Under the pieces are notes generated by a model. That model was not told the DNA's origin, did no database searches, and saw only the letters and a list, made by a program, of their open reading frames with translations. This document shows positions 1 to 10,880 of a stretch of DNA of 64,000 bases, one piece after another; within the stretch, counting starts at the first letter, position 1; every line of letters starts with the position of its first letter. Both the position numbers and the translations under genes were made by a program. The stretch is from Gnetum montanum (taxonomy: Eukaryota; Streptophyta; Gnetopsida; Gnetales; Gnetaceae), in contig MNCI01025042.1 of assembly GCA_015680685.1 (NCBI GenBank), forward strand, positions 488,197 to 552,196. Reading direction: 5' to 3'.

Positions 1-1136
1 GACATGGGGAACACCCGGAGGACAGCGTGGGGCCAAGCCTGGAGCAGGGCACATTCCAACCGGAATGTTATGAGATGGGCGTTGGGATCTGTCTCACCAT
101 TATATTTGGTTAATGTTGGCAAAGGAACACCTTTGGGCAGGGTTAAAGGTGGGACAGAGGAGCTGATAGGGTCATCATTGTAGAAATCTATCACTTTCAT
201 CTCCCCATCGCTGACAGTTTTGATGCGTTTTACCTCGTCTGTCAATTCCTACATCATTCTTTTAGCATCTACCCAATCCTGAGCGTTTGGGAGCAAGGTG
301 GTTTGGGCTTGTGGCGCATTGTATGGGTTAGACTGTTGAACGGTTGACTGGAGGGCTCAAAGTTGCGTCGTTGGGGGTTGTGTTTGCGGGAAGTGTATAG
401 TAGATGGCATCAGAGGCACTACATTATAGAGAGGAAGTTGTTGCTGCTGTGGTCGTGGCTGTGCCTGAGGCACATGAATCGGTGGCAACGTGTGGGGCGG
501 TATGTAGTGGTGGGAAGCCTGGTGTGACGTCGTGCCCGTCATTGGCCACTGTCCAGCCATGTTGTACGAGGAGGCTCCTTGTTGGGTTATGGCAGTGAAA
601 GAGGGCGCATGCGTTTGGATATGTGGGATGTAGTGAGCGGGTGCGGACACAGGTATAACGTGTGGCATTCTTACCACTTGGGACTGGGCTTGAAACGTCA
701 CTCCTAGGTTGCTGTGAGGGGGTGGCGCTTGTGAGGATGAACCTGCAAGTGTAAAAGGGAAGGCATTGGACAAAGGGTGGCCTTGCGGAGGGACTTGAGC
801 TGACGCGGATGTTTCTTGTAACAGTGCTTGGGTGTGGTCAGAGGTAATGGGTTGGAGGGGTATGGTTTCCCCTGTGTCCGGGTTAAATACGGGGTTCACG
901 TGGTTATGTGGACTGAGAGTATGGTAGGAGTCTTCATGCTCAGATTGCGCAGCGAACTCGTCCTCTTCACCCCGTTGTGGTTCTACCGTAACCTGATCTA
1001 ACGATTGGCTCCTGTGCAGAAGGAGCTGCGTAAAGAGCTCCGAGAATTGCTCCGGAATGGGGATTACGTCGTACGGGGAAGGGATGAATTCATACCCCCC
1101 TCTGTAAAAGATCTCAAATTGCCTTTTTACTTCCAT
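1..1136 (-). pseudogene. gag: A3 gag, N-terminal part
   Basis: The first 259 codons (1136 to 357) encode an acidic then Pro/Gln/His-rich region. After an in-frame TGA at 357-359 the same frame continues with no frameshift to the window edge, apart from a TAG at 249-251. That continuation holds the Gag core: DFYNDDPIS, PPLTLP, KYNGETDPNAHLITF, ALLQAWPHAV. This core aligns with A0 (8536 on) and A1 (14900 on). Both stops fit C-to-T decay (CGA to TGA, CAG to TAG). The start is the first Met downstream of an ambiguous base at 1153, so the true N-terminus may lie slightly upstream. Gag would form the retroelement particle. The stops imply this copy is inactive or recently broken. Confidence 0.8.
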
Positions 1137-1221
1137 CTCAGCCCGGTCTACTNTGAGTGTGTGGAATTGATATGGATAACGGTGTATGCGGTGGCATAGA
1201 CGAGTTTACCGGCTAAGTATC

Positions 1222-1370
1222 CGGCGTAAACGCTGGCGTAAGCGTGTAGCGTGTACGCTGGAGTTTATCTGCGGCGTAAACGCTGGCGTAAGCATGTAGC
1301 GTGTACGCTGGAGTTTATCTGCGGCGTAAACGCTAGCGTAAGCGTGTAGCGTGTACGCTAAGTATGCAGC
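1222..1370. repeat. 50-bp tandem repeat, about 3 copies
   Basis: The word CGGCGTAAACGCT recurs at 1222, 1272 and 1322, giving an exact 50-bp period. Each unit contains GCGTAAACGC, GCGTAAGCG and GTGTACGCTG. Looser copies continue to about 1500. It lies in the A3 leader between primer site and gag. Confidence 0.85.
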
Positions 1371-1523
1371 GTAGACGCTGGCGTAAGCGTGTAGCGTGTA
1401 CGCTGGGGTTTATGTAGCGTAAATGCTGGAGTCGACAGCGTAGACGCTGAGTCTGGTTTAAAAGTGGCAGCGAGGACGCTAATCAGCGTGAACGCTGAGG
1501 GACATGAAGCCTGTTTAGCGAAA

Positions 1524-1542
1524 GGCCCTCCTTCTAGCGCCA
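1524..1542 (-). promoter_or_regulatory. Primer binding site of A3
   Basis: TGGCGCTAGAAGGAGGGCC on the minus strand, six bases after the LTR end. TGG pairs with the CCA tail of a tRNA. A1 has the same site with decay changes at 13376-13394. I do not assign the tRNA. Confidence 0.7.
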
Positions 1543-1547
1543 AAAAC

Positions 1548-2768
1548 TGTGCCGACCGAAATCGTCGGTGCGAGGCTGGAATGTTGCAGACACTGAAAGA
1601 ACAGCGGGCGAGCACAGTTGACCCTGCCTCCGCTTGAGGGCGAGCTGGAGTGGACGAAGGCAGAGTGCCTTGAATGGTCCGCACACGGATCAAACAAGGA
1701 CTTCCCCGAGCGCCACCGAGGTGTTATACGCTGGGTTATACGTAAATAGGGCGTAAGCAATGAATCAGGCGTGCATGACGTAAATATAACGGGCGTAAAC
1801 GGAATGGGGCGTGAACAGCGTAAACAGAAATGAACACAGTGTGAGCGTATGGGCGTGACAGCGTAAACAGTGCGAATGGATGTAGGGCGTAAGCAGGCAG
1901 ACGGCATGAACAGTGGGCGTATACGAACGAAGACGGAGCGAAAATGCAAGCGGGCGTGAACGAAGGGTGGGCCAAATTGACGTAAAACTAAAAAAGAACT
2001 CACAGCGAGCATAAACAGTGGTCGTCTTCGGGCACGAACCGAGCGCGGAGCGTGAACGTAAACAGGCGTAAATGAAGCGCGGGCCAAATTAACGTAAAAC
2101 TGTAAAAAAAAAAACTTGCTGCAAGTGTAAACAATAGATTATGGAATTAAAGTTTTGTGCACCGGTCTAACGCAGTTGTGTGGGGACACAAGGCGGACGT
2201 AAAGCCCTGGTGAACAGAAGGATGCAGCTGGCGGACACGGTAGGCGAAGCGCGGACTGTGCTCAGCGTGCAGCGTGCAGCATGCAGGGCTTCCAGCGTAA
2301 GCGTAAGAGTAGGGGGGGTTTCAGCAGCGTAATTGCTCTGGGTCGGCTCTGATCGATTTCTGCGGACCCGGTAAATGTGGAAAACTGGGCTATTTATAGG
2401 GGTAGGGTTACCGGGAAAAGCGGACGGGGAGACACGTGGCGTATAGACCGGGCGTTACAATTTAGAAACATGATATACGCCAGGCGTATACATTATACAA
2501 CAGGCCGGCGTATACGCTAGGCGTATACGCTGGTGAATGTTGGGCGTATACGCCGGCGTATACGCCGAAGGATGTCCACTTGCTTCAATCCTTGCTCTTG
2601 GGTGTAATCTTCATGTTGCCATTGGAAATCCTGTCGTCGAGCGTGTGCCTCTGCTGTACCGGGGCGTGTACGCTGGAGTGCTGGGCGTAGACGCTGGGCG
2701 TGAATGCTGGGCGTAGACACTGGGCGTGAACGCTGGGCGTGACACTTAAAGATTTTTGTGGTGTTTCA
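1548..2768 (-). repeat. 5' LTR of A3
   Basis: The minus-strand LTR begins TGAAACACC at 2768, as do both LTRs of A1, and ends in CA at 1548 just before the GTTTTTGG that leads into the primer site. It is about 1.22 kb, GC-rich, and full of self-complementary words built on GCGT..ACGC, for example GGCGTATACGCC near 2545-2570. Minus-strand open frames inside it come from these repeats and do not look like genes. Confidence 0.85.
2391..2398 (-). promoter_or_regulatory. TATA box in A3 LTR
   Basis: TATAAATA on the minus strand, in the context CCTATAAATAGCCC, lies about 370 bases into the LTR. This is where a U3/R boundary promoter is expected for transcription towards gag. Confidence 0.6.
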
Positions 2769-3141
2769 CCTATTCCATGGCCAAGTGTCTTCATTCAGTT
2801 GCCAAGTATCTTCATTTAGTTCCCAAGTGTTCACCATGGAGAGAAACAAGTTGCAGTTGACACGTGTTCCATTTAGTTGACAAGTGGCCATTGTGGACAT
2901 AAAGATGTTGTAGTTGACAAGTGGCCTTTGTGGTGGTTATAACCACCATTTTAATTGACAAGTGTTCAATTCTCATAGGACTTTGAACAATTGTTGCATA
3001 AATTCCCTTTTTAAATCAATATTATATTTTATTGTTATTTATATCATAGTAGTAGAGATAATAACCATGGATTTGATGCATGGGTTGATATATAAATATA
3101 TGTATGCGTATACAACTGAATGCATAAGTGGAGTTCTACTC
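2769..3141. other. Flank of A3: unidentified, with palindrome and short repeats
   Basis: No gene seen. The stretch opens next to the A3 LTR start and repeats the word TTGACAAGTGGCC at about 2876 and 2914, with looser CCAAGTG relatives at 2780-2830. A perfect 18-bp palindrome TGGTGGTTATAACCACCA lies at 2931-2948. The rest is AT-rich. Confidence 0.5.
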
Positions 3142-3354
3142 TCACATTTTAATTTGTGGCACCTCGAATGTAATCCCAGTTATATCAAGGCCGATTCCAT
3201 ATTCATCTTCTCTGCACTTTATTACAGAAAAAGTAACTAGAGCTACTCTATCATAAGCTAGAGAGATATCTACAATTGATACACCATTTTCTTTTGACTC
3301 TAGATAAACCCTCATGCCAACATTCCCAATTGCAATATCATTATCCCTTGATTT
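3142..3354 (-). pseudogene. Unidentified coding-like fragment
   Basis: A stop-to-stop frame of 70 codons on the minus strand has normal protein composition, with segments such as DIAIGNVGMRVYLESKENG and YGIGLDITGITFEVPQ. I do not recognise the family. It has no good start codon. The same frame upstream, to about 3500, is interrupted by stops yet stays weakly coding-like. It lies directly downstream of the broken pol of B1, so it may be a foreign fragment joined by deletion or diverged retroelement sequence. No function is assigned. Confidence 0.35.
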
Positions 3355-3544
3355 TCAAAACATTCAATTCAGCAACATTTTCATTTCTATTCCAACTTCA
3401 TAGTTAATTAACTATTGCAGAATTCTTTACAAGAAAGAACATAATCCTCCTTGAACAGTTTCAGTTCATTAGGATTCTATACCTCACCATTTGCAAATAA
3501 GTCCACCTGTTCCATGAAATGGTAAAAATGTGCCAACACATATC

Positions 3545-3865
3545 CTAGGATCTATTCCAGTTAATTCTGGATATGACCAGGTGAAGGCTTTTGACCACTT
3601 GTTTATTACCTTTAGCAGACTCTCTTTTTGTTGCGGAGCAAGGTCTTGTGTTGATGATTACCAATTTTCCATTTTTAAGGAACATGTACTCCATACCGGT
3701 GGGAAATGGTTTTAGCTCTAGGGGCTCTTGTTTAAATTTCTTAGGAATTTCCAACTTCCCCCAATTGATGTTTTCTAAGCTAAGACTGGGAAGTTGGCAA
3801 TGGACTTGCTCTAATGCATCTATGCTATCAAGGTAGGTGCAAGTCAAACCCTTAGTTCCATGCAT
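3545..3865 (-). pseudogene. pol: B1 pol linker between protease and RT
   Basis: The conserved run LELKPFPTGMEYMFLKNGK is the usual lead-in to plant gypsy reverse transcriptases. In a shifted frame FTWSYPELTGIDPRIC follows, the counterpart of the FAWSY..MPGLDP block seen at 23050 in A1. The RT itself is absent: the sequence stops being recognisable near 3530. Confidence 0.65.
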
Positions 3866-4028
3866 ATAAGTGAGCTGCCTTCTTGATCAATTGTCAGCCA
3901 CTAGGTGTCTTCTTATCGTGTGGCTACTACATACAGGCACCTTTGTATATTGATCATTTGTGCACATTGATTGCATGCAAGCAATGTTAAACTTTGCACA
4001 ACTCGTGATCTCTACACACAATTGCACC

Positions 4029-4589
4029 CTATGTCACTACATGCAATGCATGGTACTTTCTTCTTCTTGATCTTTTCAAAAGTATTTTCTTAGATATTTT
4101 TGGAGAAACATTATGAATTCCTAGGCACCCATCAATAGTGCTTAGCCATGCCCTTCCCATTATGATGGGGAAGTCCCCCTTACTATTGTTCACTTGAATC
4201 ACAAGGAAGTCAGCCAGATACAACCATCCACAAACAGTGGTAACAATGTCCTTCACTAATTCCAAGGGAACAATGATAGACTAGTCAGCCAACTCTAAAC
4301 ATACGTTTCTTTTTTTTAATAGAGGTAGGTTCTAGGCCTTATGCATTTCTTGGGATATTAGGTTGACATTGGAACGTGAATCCAAAAGAGCCTTGCATGG
4401 CTCATTCCTAGCAATTTGTAGATATATTAGGGGACTCCGAGGATCAGAGAATTTCTTGGGAAGGTGGCTAGGTTTGATCCAATTAGTAACAACATGTGTT
4501 AACATGACCATATGCATTGAATGCAGTATTAGGTTCGAAGGGGACTTTAAAGCTTTATTTGATATGGAGACATCCAAACACTCAGCCAC
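4029..4589 (-). pseudogene. pr: B1 aspartic protease
   Basis: Retroviral-type protease of the Pol polyprotein. The segment PLIYLQIARNEPCKALLDSRSNVNLI carries the active-site triplet as D-S-R rather than D-S-G, a change expected to kill activity. Further on, DFLVIQVNNSKGDFPIIMGRAWLS is the second half of the domain with the conserved I-M-G-R-A-W-L block, shared with B3 at 51060. Stops separate the two halves. Confidence 0.75.
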
Positions 4590-4727
4590 TTAGGGTTGCA
4601 AAGGCTTGGTTGGACTATTAGTTCTGAAGAAAGGTATTTTCTTCATACAGTTGTTAGAACCAATAGTAGGTTGAGGATTAATAGCCCTTGTGGCATTGCA
4701 TTGTTGTGCTTGAGCAGGGAGTTCACC

Positions 4728-7041
4728 TTACATTGCTGGAGTAGGTGGTAATGGAGCTATTGGTGAGAGAGATGCATCCAGATTTGAAGGATGGTACCCT
4801 TGTGGAATATCACCCCTAAGAGAGGGAGTCCTAGAGTACTCGCAAGCTTGGTAGTAATGTTGGAAAGTAACGTGACTAACAGAGTCATGTGGAGGGATTG
4901 AATGTTGCACGTAATATCCATATGGATCAGGTTTCCGATAAGGATATGGTTGCCTTAGTGGTGGCATTCCCCATGATTGTGGGTGCTGCCATTGTTAATG
5001 TTGCTCACTTGATTGTGGTGGAGTTCCACTTGGATAATACGTTAAAGGTTGGTGGAATTGCCATGGGTTACCTTGGGGATAAGGTAACCGTCGAGATGTT
5101 TGCCATTTATTTAAATGTGGATTAAGTGCATACATCCCAGACTCTTGTAGATGTGAGATCACAAGGCAACATCCCTTAGGATGATCGTATTGACATATCT
5201 CGCATCCACTATCATTGTTTGTATCTGAGTCCACAGCCTCTTCAATAATAGTAACTTTACTCTTACCCTTGTTATGTGCATTTTCTACCTCTCTTTTTTT
5301 CTTTTTTCACGATCACTACCTCACTCTCTAGACTCCTCTACTACTTTGAGAACAATTTGAAACCTACTATCCAGGGAATCCCACATTTGGTCTACCTTTG
5401 CTGACACTTCTAATGCTAAATTTTGGATAGGCAAGGTTTTCCTATTCACCATCTCTTTCAGTGGTGACTCTTCCTCATCCTCACAAAATCTTACTCCCTT
5501 CTTCTAGAGGGAAGGATCTCAGTTATATTCTTCTACACTCTCTCTCTTTTATAGCTCATCTTCTTCCTTAGAAACTTGCTCTAATAGTCTATGAATTTGA
5601 TGGAACCTAAGCTCATATAACCTTCCTTGGGCATAAGTCCCAAGGGTTCTTCTCGTTTCATGCCTAAGCCCAACTACGAGATGGCATAGCTAATCCCACT
5701 GCGAATAACCATGGCCAGGAAAATGATGTAATAGTGCATAATAGCGACCCATGGTAGCATCCAAGGGTTCATGAATTCCTTGTTTCCATCCTTGGATTTT
5801 CTTTCATAGGTTAGATACCTAGGAGTATGTTTGGTACTTATCGTTGAATAATTCTAACATAGTACTCCACCTACAAATGGATTCTAGTTCTAAGGACCGG
5901 TACCAGCTTTCAGCTTATTTTATTAGTGTCCATGGGAACAACTTAAGTTTTTTCCACTCATTTTCTATGTTTTGCAAGGCACATGCATCATGAAATTCTT
6001 GCAAGTGATTTTGAGGATTAGCATTATGTGCCCCTTCAAATCGTGGGATGTTATTCATATCTAACCTCTTCATCCTACTATCTTTTTGGTGCCTTGTTGG
6101 AACTCTCACGGCCTCAATTATGTCTAGCATGCTTCGATTAGCGAGTAGGGGTTCATCATGATCGTCTTGTTCGTGGCATCTATGGTTCCTACGTTGTTCC
6201 CTACTCTTCCTTCTTCTATGGCGTGATTCCCTAGAGTGCCCTCATCCTCTGTCTTGGCTGTCTCATCTGTGACTTTCACTTTGCTTGTCCTTATCCTCAT
6301 GATCTATTTCTCTATGGCTACATCTAGACACTAAAGGAGAGGGTGAAGGAGATGATGAAGATGAAGAAGAAGGAGAACCTTCATCATGACGGTGTCTACT
6401 ACCTTCTCTTTGGTGGTCTCTACCTTGATCGCAATTGCAATCAAAATGCCCATCTTTGTCATGTCTCCTTATTCCTTTTTCGAACACTTTGTGTCCATTG
6501 GTATCAACACCTGGGTTATGAATAGTAGAATTAAGGTTCTAATACATGACCCCTTGGTCAAAGTCAAGGGAAGGAACATTGTTATGTGGGTGACTACCTA
6601 AGGCAAGTTCAACACCCTCGATTTCACTTAAAACATGGGGGCATCCTTGGACCATTTTCCCTTCAAAGACTTATGGTGTCTCTCCTGTTGCAAATCCATT
6701 TGATGTTGCACCTCTATGGGATGATAGCCTCTCAAATCATAGTCCTGCACAATGTATTCTGCATGTAAGTGTTACATGCCTATTCGTGTGAGAGCACAAA
6801 GAAGCATTCTTGGGACTGAACGGTCGATAGGTAACACTATGTTACCTTCCAAGTCATGCCAATGCAACTATTTGTCTTGATGGACAATAAAGGTGAAGTC
6901 GGGTACATATTCATTAGGATGAATATATACCACATGAAACTGTTGAGGGATTGGCAGATCAACATCATGTGTAGCCTGCCGCTAATTGCTTCTTGTGTTA
7001 GTCCTAGGTGGTGAAGTGCTTTTGTGTGAAGAAGAAGACAT
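4728..7041 (-). pseudogene. gag: B1 gag
   Basis: The ATG at 7041-7039 begins MSSSSHKSTSPPR and matches the gag start of B3 (MSSANTSNSPPR). The reading frame is broken by stops and shifts. Recognisable parts in order are an N-terminal DRSVPRMLL block, a His/Asp/Ser-rich charged linker with a poly-Ser run (6487-6263), the Gag core with PRFEGAHNANPQNHLQEF (6130-5915), a CEICQYDHPKGC knuckle-like motif (about 5205), and a Pro/Tyr-rich tail (5160-4728). Gag builds the virus-like particle; this copy cannot encode one. Confidence 0.75.
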
Positions 7042-7153
7042 CTTGTCTTGCTCAGTGTGCAATATACTATTATCTTTCCTTAACCAACCCTAAGGGTTCG
7101 TTCCAACGATGTGAATGATTTCCTAAGTTCTACTTAGCGCACAAACAACTAAT

Positions 7154-7171
7154 TCCCCGACAACGGCACCA
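7154..7171 (-). promoter_or_regulatory. Primer binding site of B1 (tRNA-Asp type, decayed)
   Basis: Minus-strand TGGTGCCGTTGTCGGGGA abuts the LTR. Compared with the B3 site TGGCGCCGTTGCCGAGGA, it shows C-to-T changes at CpG. A tRNA-Asp 3' end (CCCCGGCAACGGCGCCA) would pair with the unmutated form. Confidence 0.8.
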
Positions 7172-7172
7172 A

Positions 7173-7980
7173 TGATAAGCAGCGAGGTACCCCTACGCTC
7201 AACCATACGAATACGAGTGTTTCATGCACAATCCAGTCAAATTCCAAGGACTATGTGCCTATGTGCCTTTATGGAATAATAATGGATTCGTTAATTGTTT
7301 TCTTCCCAAGCTTACTTGTATGTCACGGTTGTATGGTTAAGTAAGCTTGAGGCATATGATTTTTATGGCTGTTATGTGTTTTATATCATGCGCTAGTAAG
7401 GAGGGGGAGAGAGATAACTAAGTAACTAATCTAATTTAAATATTCATTAACTAAGTTCTAATTAATCCTAACAGCAGTTTCCATTCCCACTTGTCGTACA
7501 CATCTTGAACCAATGCAATGCTACTGGGATTACCAAACGCTAATCTTCACTAGGTTACCAAGTGCCACATGCATGCTCAAAGTGGTCATACTGAGTGTAT
7601 TTAACTAAGAGAGTTGTTGGGTGAGAGAGATCATTAATCAACTAGGAAATAATTAAATATTAATTAATGCTAATTAATCTATTCTATATGCTACAAGGTT
7701 TATCATACAGTTCATCTTTATTACCGTACACAAAGTGTGCTCAGGTACACAATGCTCGAATAAAGATTCGTTCACTCTATGACTCCTACTACGGGCAAGC
7801 AGAAATAATTCAAACTTTGGAGGGAAGAAATGGCAAGAGTTTTGGTAAGGGACTAACTATCTAATGTGAAAATCAAGGGTGCTACCTCTTATTTATAGGC
7901 AAGGAGATAGGTCGCAGTATCGGGTATCCGACATTGCACGGTTGGATCTGATATCATGGGCATGATATCGTAGTTCATCA
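7173..7980 (-). repeat. 5' LTR of B1
   Basis: Begins TGATGAACTACGATATC at 7980 and ends TTATCA at 7173, about 808 bp. It shares with the B3 LTRs a TATAAATAAGAGGTAGC promoter block (minus strand, about 7897-7882), the GATATC words upstream of it and the GAACGAATCTTTATTCGAG block. Much CpG has decayed. Confidence 0.85.
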
Positions 7981-8457
7981 CCTTATAAAACCCTTTAAGA
8001 TTTGTGAGTTTCCAAGCTCCATGTTGCACTCATGGGATTTCCAACACCTAGCGTAGAGCACTTGGATAGCTTGGATTCTTTACACTTCTCAACCTCCGCC
8101 ATAGCCAACATTGCAAATCTGAGATTGTAGCATTGGAGGTTCAAGAGCATTAGGAGTGGTAGGACATCCAAATTGTGGAGTTGACTACATTAACTTCAAT
8201 AGACCTTGAACCCCTATCCAAGTAATCCTCCCTACTACCCACTCATGCACCATTTGTAGACATTTCTCTAACTTATTCTTTATTGTTTCTAAATAAAGTT
8301 TTAAGTTTTAGGTTTTGTGTGCTAGATATATTTTTTTATTTTTATGCATTATTCAGATCTGTTATCAATTTTTGCATTCCATTTCATTACACTACTTTTC
8401 AAACCCCACAAGATCTTGGTTGATCTACTAAACTAGCTAGCTTCACAAAAAATTCCA
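7981..8457 (+). repeat. Partial 5' LTR of A0
   Basis: Aligns along its length with 43980-44446, the end of the A0 3' LTR. Shared blocks include GCACTTGG...CTTGGATTCTT, TGTGGAGTTGACTACAT, AATAAAGTTTT and the ending AATTCCA. The first two thirds of the LTR are missing because B1 inserted at 7980/7981 and a deletion followed. Confidence 0.8.
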
Positions 8458-8535
8458 TAATCATATGTGCAAACACCAAAATCAACAGGGCCATCATAGG
8501 GTCTTAATCAAGCCTTCCAAATGATCTAGGACCTA

Positions 8536-9705
8536 ATGGAGGAGTTGAAAAGGCTTAAAGCCTCTACTTCACAAGCTGTTAAGATTATGGACTTCTACCA
8601 CAATGATCCCATCAATCCTATGATCCCACCCTTGACACTTCCTCCTAGTGTTCCTATTCCCAAGTTTAGCAAATACAATAGAGAAGGTAATCCCAATGCT
8701 CATCTTATTACCTTTCAATCTAAATGCTTACTCTTACAACCATGGCCTCATACCATCATGAGGATTTTTCCTACATCCTTAATTGGGAAAGCACTTGATT
8801 AGTACCACATCTTATCTAAAGGATCCATATCCTCTCTAGAAGACTTGATAACCCAATTTATCAACCACTTCAAGTATAACTTGAAGCTCAACACCACACT
8901 TGATCAACTCATGAAGGTCAAGTAGGGGCCCTTAGAACCCATACAAAAGCTCATCCAACAATAAAATGGATGACTCAATGAAATGCTAGAGCTCATATTT
9001 GAAGCCCATCTTTTAGCCATACTCAAAGGAACAATTAATAACTTTATCAAGTCAAAACTCTACTACCTTGATCCATAGTCCCTTATCCAACTATTCTTGC
9101 AAACTAAAAATGTAAAGGATGCTATAGAGGCAGGTCACAATCTAGCCTACATAACATCTAGAAATCAAGACACATGAAGAGATAAAGAAAAAAATAAATA
9201 AAACAATACAACCATAGCAACTATGACCAAAGAAACAAAGATCATGAACCATGGGCCAAGGTCCAACCCATCCAAGGCCCCCACTAATGATTGCAATAAC
9301 CAATCATCAACCTCTAGAGCTATTGCATCAACAACAACTAGACCTAACATTGAAAGAAAGGACAAGTTCAAATACACTACTTTACCTATGAAACCATTTG
9401 AGTTACTAGAACAACTATTAAAGAATGAGTGCATGCAACACAAAAAGCTAATCAAAGCCACTTGAAAGAAACACAAGTGGTTATGTGAAATAGCCAAAGA
9501 TCCCACTTGGGTAACAAAAGATGATCCCCAACTACCTAGGTACTTTAAACTAGACCATTTCTACTATTATCACCAACCACCAGGTCATGACAAATTCTTC
9601 TTCCTCATGCTGAAGGATGACCTACAAAAGGTGATAGATAGGGAGAAGCTAGCCTTGAATTCTTCCAATCTAGTTCAACCACAAACCCAGTCAATGTAGG
9701 TCTAC
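8536..9705 (+). pseudogene. gag: A0 gag
   Basis: One frame, with several stops, covers the Gag core (DFYHNDPINPMIPPLTLPPS, NPNAHLITFQSKCLLLQPWP, GKALD then TAG in place of Trp, ILSKGSISSLED) and the C-terminal block YYYHQPPGHDKFFFLMLKDDLQKVIDREKLAL, a degenerate form of the Tat-type C-x-x-H...GH..E.C..LKD..E.LI..G.L motif. The N-terminal Pro/Gln-rich region seen in A3 is missing. The stops are mostly Trp to TAG and Gln to TAG. Confidence 0.8.
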
Positions 9706-10377
9706 AAAGACTCATTGAATGCTAATGACAACCCTTATGTTATTTCAACATTTAACATTGATGATGATTGGAAACCCCCCAAAAGAACCATTCATGATCT
9801 GAGTATCCCCTTATGATGAAAGGGCTTCTATAGCCTCCATCAACTCAAGATCCCCCTACATCATAACAGTACCATCACAAGTGCCTCTAAGAAATCCTTT
9901 TTTCATCAAGGTGCCTCAGCCTAATACAACCCAAGTAATTGTAGCCCAAAAAAATATGCAATGACCACCTATTATGGCCAATGCTACTACCTCTTCCTCA
10001 CAATTAACATTTGACAACCAAAACACCTCAACCAAGCAAAGGAAGAAGCATATGCAAAAGCCCAGTAATAAAGTTGATAAGAAGATGGAGGCATGAAAGG
10101 AAGTGGACCCATAAAAGTCCACTCCCATATCAGCTATACCCATGACCTCCTCTACTCCAACCCCTTCAACCAGCAAGCCACAAGAGGATCAAAAAAATCC
10201 ATAACCAGAACAAAGAGCACGAGCCCCAACAACCACAACCTAAATCCAAAGTTTAGATTTTGGGATGCATGAAGTAAAGCACAACTAGGGTGACATTCCC
10301 ATGGCCAACAATAAAACTTCCTCAGTGCAATGGAACAAATCAAGCAATCCCCCAAGTAGAAGAATACAAATTTAAGC

Positions 10378-10880
10378 TTGTATGACCTGATCATGACTTC
10401 CACCATACATCATGAGGCATTAGTTAAAATGTTGACTTCCATCCCCATTAGTGAGAACATCCTTGCTAACAAGGAAGTCATCCATGTAGTGATGATTTCT
10501 CCCTCACCAAGGAATGATAAGTCAAGACCTTTAACATTTTGTGATAGCAAAATCAAGGTTAATCCCCAACATGGTGAAGTAACTACAACCTCTCTATTCA
10601 TAACCATATGCATAGGTTAGTTTAAAGTGCATAGGGTGCACATTGATGATGGAGTTGCAACCAATGTCATCCCATGCACCATCATTGAATGATTAGGCTT
10701 AACTTGGTAGATGCAACCTACAACTACTATAGCTCTTAAACCATTCAATGGATCAAGAGTTTTAGTCAAGGGGTCTATCTCCTTGGATTTTGTAGCACGG
10801 AAGCAATTCCCTACAACTACCAACTTCTTAGTGGTGGAAGAGACACTAGGATTTAACCTTATCCCTAGAAGGCCTTAGTT
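10378..10880 (+). pseudogene. pr: A0 protease region
   Basis: The lead-in LYDLIMTSTIHHEALVKML is shared with A1 (16706 on). VHIDDGVATNVI follows and corresponds to the aspartic protease active-site strand, here D-D-G, then FLVVEETLGFN. Stops are at 10618 and 10690. The product would mature the Gag-Pol polyprotein. The stretch 9706-10377 between gag and protease holds only stop-ridden, lysine/proline-rich linker. Confidence 0.65.

Larger units (their letters stand above)
1..2768 (-). mobile_element. Element A3: 5' part of a Tat-like Ty3/gypsy retrotransposon
   Basis: On the minus strand this runs 5' LTR (2768-1548), primer binding site (1542-1524), a leader made of palindromic repeats, then gag, leaving the window at base 1. 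Family A membership rests on the LTR start TGAAACACC, the LTR end CACA followed by GTTTTTGG, the shared primer site, and a Gag core that matches those of A0 and A1. It is the only copy here that keeps a high CpG content, so it looks the youngest. Its pol would lie outside the window. Confidence 0.85.
3530..7980 (-). mobile_element. Element B1: truncated Athila-like Ty3/gypsy retrotransposon
   Basis: On the minus strand: 5' LTR (7980-7173), tRNA-Asp-type primer site, gag (7041 to about 4730), protease (4589-4029), then the protease-RT linker (3865-3545). The RT, RNase H, integrase and 3' LTR are missing. At 7980/7981 it interrupts the 5' LTR of A0. The upstream half of that LTR is not found to the left of B1, so a deletion removed both the 3' half of B1 and the start of A0. 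Confidence 0.8.

Noticed and set aside
1222-1500. Regular repeats that might suggest a CRISPR array
   Set aside because: Repeats are directly adjacent with no unique spacers, sit in an LTR element leader, and the window is plant-like.
1358-2087. Minus-strand open frames of 79-190 codons
   Set aside because: They lie inside the A3 LTR and leader and translate the palindromic repeats; no domain and no conservation in other family A LTRs.
2962-3240. A 92-codon plus-strand frame
   Set aside because: AT-rich composition; its end overlaps the better coding signal on the minus strand.
9165-10620. Minus-strand frames opposite A0 gag and protease
   Set aside because: Hydrophobic shadow translations of Asn/Lys/Thr-rich sense coding sequence.
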